Translations under genes and position numbers: made by a program
Notes under the pieces: generated by a model
The model's input: the letters and a program-made list of their open reading frames with translations, nothing else
Told to the model about the DNA's origin: nothing
The model's database searches: none
Assembly (NCBI GenBank): GCA_016256075.1
Contig: SDVU01000108.1
Location: forward strand, 1 to 20,574
Direction of reading: 5' to 3'
Source of the DNA: Dictyocoela muelleri
Taxonomy: Eukaryota; Microsporidia
DNA: 20,574 nucleotides
In this document: positions 17,069 through 20,574 of the stretch, in pieces
Numbering within the stretch: position 1 is the stretch's first letter
Layout: every line of letters starts with the position of its first letter

Positions 17069-17140
17069 TGACGTCTTCAGTATTTGAACCCCGATAATAA
17101 ATTTCACATTCAAGAGTGTTAACCACTGGGCTACTTGGCC
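17069..17140 (-). tRNA. tRNA-like remnant (probable pseudogene)
   Basis: On the minus strand, 72 bases contain TAGCCCAGTGGTTAA (A box) and GGGTTCAAATAC (B box) at tRNA spacing. The acceptor, D and T stems pair poorly and no anticodon can be read with confidence. The 3' end (GAAGACGTCA) resembles the 3' end of the 16861 sequence (GAAGACA) and a fragment at 19846-19871 (GCGACGTCA). Confidence 0.4.
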
Positions 17141-18339
17141 ATTAAATCAGTTATTGCCAAGAGTCACCATACGGCTCTAGTTTCCTGTATAATAAAGTGT
17201 TTACTAAGAAAATTAAAAAATATAGTCTTTATACTAATTTTTCGCTGTTTAATATTGTTTTTCTAATTTATAAACTTTTTGAAATTTTTTAAAAAAACAT
17301 TTCCAACGTTTTTTAAGTATGGCGAATTGATTACATTTTCGAACTAATCTACAATTTAAGTTTCATCTCTGTCTGCCCCTCTTTTCAACGTTTTATTGCT
17401 AGTATCAGTAGTAAATAAGGAAAGGAGTTGGTTGATTTGTTAATTTTATTGATTACAATTTTTTTATTATTTAAGAAAAAAAATACCGAAAAAAAAGTTA
17501 AATATCACAATGTAAATACCACGTTCTTGAATATGTATTTAGAGTTCCTAAAGTCGCCTACAATTACGATATGTTAATTTTAAACAACCTTGTCAAATTA
17601 AAGCATGCGTCTTAGTATATATAAAACCATATTTTTTACTCTTCATAAAGAAAAAAAGTGTAAATACTGTTAATAATTTTAATCACTTCAGAAAAATATA
17701 TTCAGGAATAACAATAAAAAATATTTTTGTGAAAAACGAAACTATAAATAAAAATAAATTTATTACATCTTTGAAGTTTCTAGAGAAATAGCTTAAATAT
17801 AAATCGCACGCAACATGTTAAACATTTATTCTTCAGGCTTTATCGATAATTTTAACCCCCCAGCAATTCTTGATTTTAAAATATCATAGATTATTTTTCT
17901 ATGAGTAATTCTTCTGTCTTCGGCGAATTGATTAGAGAGCAAATGATGTCGAAATAAACTTTAGAGTAATAAAGGATGTTTAGTTTTCTTTGAACCTCGA
18001 TGAAACACCACTTCCAGGAAATTCAATTATTTTAATGGTTTATATAAGATATTTGCATGTAAAACTATGAAAAGAGAAATACCGAGTATCTAAACATCTA
18101 AAAACAGAAAGTATAGGATAAACAATATTTAACGTAATGAAAAATTACTTTTATAAAATCATTTAGCACGGAAGATATTTTTACTTGTGCCACAAATAGT
18201 GTTGCACAATGACAAAAGATATATTATATTTATCGCAAATTTTAAAGCTCGTGTTTAAAATGTCTTATGAGTTAATTGACACATCATTCGTATCATTTCG
18301 TCTCTAAAAGGATTTCTGACAATTCACACATCTTTCTAG
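17141..18339. other. AT-rich DNA without a recognised gene
   Basis: No protein family, RNA or repeat structure stands out. GGCGAATTGATTA occurs twice (about 17329 and 17918), which may be chance. Confidence 0.55.
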
Positions 18340-18528
18340 ATTTGTAATAAAATCTATAAACTTTATAAAGACAAATTCATTACAAGATCGATCTTATGTC
18401 AGATATGCAAAACTAATAATGAAGAATATGTACTGCTTCAATGGCATACAGAGGTACTCTGGTTTTCAAGAGAAAATTGCCATATACAAATAGTAGAACT
18501 TTATATACTCTCTTTTTTTAAAGGTTGA
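18340..18528 (+). pseudogene. Possible Merlin/ISXO2-type transposase N-terminal remnant
   Basis: A 62-codon open stretch without an ATG start reads LCQICKTNNEEYVLLQW, then WFSRENCHIQIVELYILSFF. A C-x2-C pair followed by tryptophans and a hydrophobic LPI-like helix is the layout of the N-terminus of Merlin/IS1016-type transposases, in which C.xC and W.C precede the DDE core. The second cysteine pair is not seen and no DDE core follows. This is a weak suggestion only; it may be random open sequence. Confidence 0.25.
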
Positions 18529-19116
18529 GAAATGAAATAAGTTATTCGAGAATACAACACGATGTTTTTCATCTTTTTGATACATTTATAAACTTTAATT
18601 TGGACAACGCAAAAAGTCTAAAAACCCTAATTCTTTTTTTGCAATGAGATTATATCAGGTTTAGATTAGAAATTAAAATATAAAAATCTCAACATTCGAT
18701 GTCGAGATTTCACGCAATTCTAAAAACTAAAAACGATTGCGGAGTATTTGAATGACGACCAATTAAATATTCTTATATAGCATCTTGAAAATTTTCGCAA
18801 AGAAATGATTCACCGTTTCACTGTTTCGATATATCTTAATATTCTTGTGGGATGAATATCTTTTTTTCTCTCAATGTATAAAGGATTATATTTTTCTACA
18901 AGAAAGTCTCAGGGTTTTACAGACTGACTTAACTGCAAAAATAATTATTTCGTTTGAAAAATATAATTTTTGGTTTTAAAAAAACATTAATGTAAAATAT
19001 AATCTTCATTTTTGAGAAGCTAAAATGTTTAATAATGCTTTTCCATCTTCTTAAACAGTTAAACACAGATTTAGTCGCGTCAATGTGTTTATCAGAAAAA
19101 AAAACAGAATATGGCC
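18529..19116. other. AT-rich DNA with one hairpin
   Basis: No gene is recognised. At 18684-18710 AAATCTC, A, ACAT pair with ATGT, C, GAGATTT around TCG, a good but isolated hairpin. Confidence 0.5.
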
Positions 19117-19319
19117 CAGTGTCGATCGTACGCAGTGTCGATCGTCTTCAATGTAGATATCCGCAGTTTCGATCGACATTGAGCCACCATATCAACCTAA
19201 AAATTTAAAATTTAATTCTACCCATAGATAGACTCCCATTTTACACTGTTAAAAAATAACACAAAATTAGTAGAAGATCGGCACTGCGGTCGATCGGCAC
19301 TTCAGACGATCGGCATATC
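19117..19319. mobile_element. Small foldback-like element with CGATCG repeats
   Basis: On the left, about four units of 14-17 bp follow CAGTGTCGATCGTACG (19117-19180). On the right, about three units (19274-19319) carry the reverse complement (GATCGGCACTGCGGTC, GATCGGCACTTCAGAC, GATCGGCATATC). About 90 bp of AT-rich DNA lies between. Inverted arms made of tandem units are the foldback design, on a much smaller scale than 3038-6000. No target duplication is clear. Confidence 0.7.
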
Positions 19320-19361
19320 AGGACAGAATAGATATTATAAATCTAGGTTACATATGATTAA

Positions 19362-19410
19362 ACTTCTAAAGAAAATATCTTATATAAAATAAATAATATA
19401 GAAATATCAA
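19362..19410. repeat. Short MITE-related fragment, copy F
   Basis: CTTCTAAAGAAAATATC and ATAAATAATATAGAAATATC match the left arm of MITE copy C (about 4360-4392) at most positions. Confidence 0.5.
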
Positions 19411-19510
19411 GAACATTGTTCACATAGATTATTTTACAATTATGAAAAATTTTTCTTTGTTCACATTTTAAAAAAATAACAATTCCTTCTTAAAAACATA
19501 CATTCTTGCC

Positions 19511-19680
19511 TACATAGAGTGTTGTCACTAACCTTGAGTTGAACATTAGGTTCTTGGTGATAAAGTAGACATCAATACTAAGCTAAACAGAGACCAGGCT
19601 GTATACATGATTCTCGTTTTATCAATTACTTAACAGGTACGGTTTATTAGAGGCTTTTTATAATTTTTTTATGCCACTTT
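19511..19680. repeat. Dispersed repeat R2, copy 2
   Basis: Collinear with 11704-11870: TAGAGTGTTGTC, TACTAAGCTA, GGCTGTATAC, TCGTTTTATC and CTTTTTATAATTTTT. On the minus strand TAGCTTAGTA and a GTTCAACTC word about 40 bp later loosely resemble tRNA A and B boxes. Confidence 0.6.
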
Positions 19681-19845
19681 TCCAGATACCCTACCTCACT
19701 TATTTCGCTCTTTGAGTGTCTTTTCTGATTCATTGAAATATTTGTCAAATTCATAGTCAGATATACAACATTAGAAAAACTTTATATTACTACTATATTT
19801 TATAAGTAATTGATCGCTTAATGACAAACCTATTTTTTATTAAAA

Positions 19846-19871
19846 TGACGTCGCGGGATTCGAACTACGAA
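19846..19871 (-). repeat. tRNA 3'-end-like fragment
   Basis: On the minus strand AGTTCGAATCCCGCGACGTCA resembles a tRNA T loop with B box (GTTCGAATCC) and a 3' acceptor strand. The 5' half of a tRNA is absent. Confidence 0.4.
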
Positions 19872-19910
19872 ACTTAATTTAAATTTACAGGGTCATGTAT
19901 TAATATATAC

Positions 19911-20517
19911 AAAAATTTTCATTAATATATCCAAAATTTGGAATATGGTCTAAAATTACTTTCTATTTATTTTTTTTAATAAAGTTGAACTTGTTGTTTA
20001 ACACCGCTGCAGGAGACTCGACCCAAAATTTTTTTAATAAAAAATCATAGCAATATCTTTTTTTAACTAGAATATTCGTTTATAACCCACCTTAGACACC
20101 ACCTCTAGAAATTTTTTAAAAATTTACAAATATGGAAATGTCAAAGTATAATAAAAATTTCTTTATATTGTTTTATGTAAATATTTTATAAATCAGTTTT
20201 TCATATGAGACGGCTCATAAAATTCACATAAAAACTGATTTCTACAACGTGTAATAAAACAATATAAATAAATTTTTTATTATACTTTAACATTTCCACA
20301 TTTGGTATTTTATAGAAATTTTCTCGAGATAGCGTCTAAGGAAGTTAAGATTGAATATTCTTGTTAAAACTAAGAAATTGCTATTTTTTTTTAAAAAATT
20401 TCGCGGCGAGTCCTCGTGCAGCGGTGTTAAACATCAATTTAAACATTATTTAAAAAATAAATAGAAAGTAATTTTGACCAGATCCAAAATTTTTGTATAT
20501 ATTAATGAAAATTTTTG
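19911..20517. repeat. 607-bp nested palindrome around MITE copy E
   Basis: Outside MITE copy E the arms continue mirrored. TTTAACACCGCTGC on the left matches GCAGCGGTGTTAAA on the right, AAAATTACTTTCTATTTAT matches ATAAATAGAAAGTAATTTT, and ATTTTCATTAATATAT matches ATATATTAATGAAAAT. The centre near 20214 coincides with the MITE centre. No protein is encoded. Confidence 0.8.
20016..20411. mobile_element. Palindromic MITE, copy E (complete)
   Basis: Arms: GCAATATC, CTTAGACACC, ATATGGAAATGTCAAAGTAT and ATATTGTTTTAT on the left; ATAAAACAATATAAAT, ATACTTTAACATTTCCACAT, GCGTCTAAGG and AAGAAATTGCTAT on the right. The centre is GAGACGGCTCATAAAATT. Tips are ACTCG and CGAGT. It is closest to copies A and B. 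Confidence 0.8.
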
Positions 20518-20574
20518 GATCTATCCTAAAATTTCCCCCCCCCCGTGTCTATCTATCTCAAAATTTCCCCCCCC
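20518..20574 (+). repeat. Poly-C tandem units at the window end
   Basis: Two units of roughly 28-30 bp, each TCTATC, then TAAAATTT or CAAAATTT, then a run of eight or more C, close the window. The array may continue beyond it. C-runs also occur at 8340 and 12258 but without the unit. Confidence 0.65.

Noticed and set aside
17141-18339. Host gene in the long stretch after the tRNA-like remnants
   Set aside because: All frames are broken at short intervals and no motif, splice pattern or codon bias could be supported.

Overview
This is an extremely AT-rich eukaryotic window with no host gene I can recognise. Nearly everything identifiable is a decayed or non-autonomous mobile element, often one inside another. 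The base composition, the lack of host coding sequence, and the mix of Ty3-type, hAT-ended, MULE, retroviral-integrase and possible Merlin sequence would suit an expanded, repeat-laden microsporidian-like genome. No host gene is present to confirm this, so the organism assignment is an inference.

Left half (1-9830). A palindromic MITE arm and GC-rich palindromic islands (1-470) precede a broken plus-strand Ty3/gypsy pol fossil. Two insertions with 8-bp target duplications split the pol. The first is a 1174-bp TIR element (851-2024, duplication GAAGATCC), which itself holds a palindromic MITE. The second is a 5742-bp hAT-ended element (2851-8592, duplication CACTAGAC). RT and RNase H lie to the left of the hAT-ended insertion and the integrase lies to its right (8601-9650), so all belong to one old locus. 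Inside the hAT-ended element is a 2963-bp foldback-like compound palindrome (3038-6000). Its arms carry three mirrored minisatellite families and two copies of a 560-575 bp palindrome, and another palindromic MITE sits almost exactly at its centre.

Middle (9830-14800). A second Ty3-type Gag fossil lies on the minus strand (about 10370-11130). A dispersed repeat unit follows (11584-11870). Next is a MULE with 58-bp inverted repeats and a broken minus-strand transposase (12207-13779). A retroviral-type integrase fossil on the plus strand (13860-14796) completes this part.

Right part (15143-20574). A 1639-bp element with a perfect 23-bp inverted repeat carries a broken retroviral-type integrase as its only recognisable protein, which suggests a Ginger-like DNA transposon. 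About 40-80 bp beyond its right end is a degenerate tRNA-Pro-like sequence whose 5' half is tandemly duplicated. Then come a second tRNA-like remnant on the minus strand, long empty AT-rich DNA, a small foldback-like element made of 16-bp CGATCG repeats (19117-19319), a second copy of the dispersed repeat unit, and a 607-bp nested palindrome. The window ends in poly-C tandem units.

The genes do not form a pathway. What ties the window together is repeated nesting of elements and a strong tendency to palindromes, several of them centred on the same MITE family.
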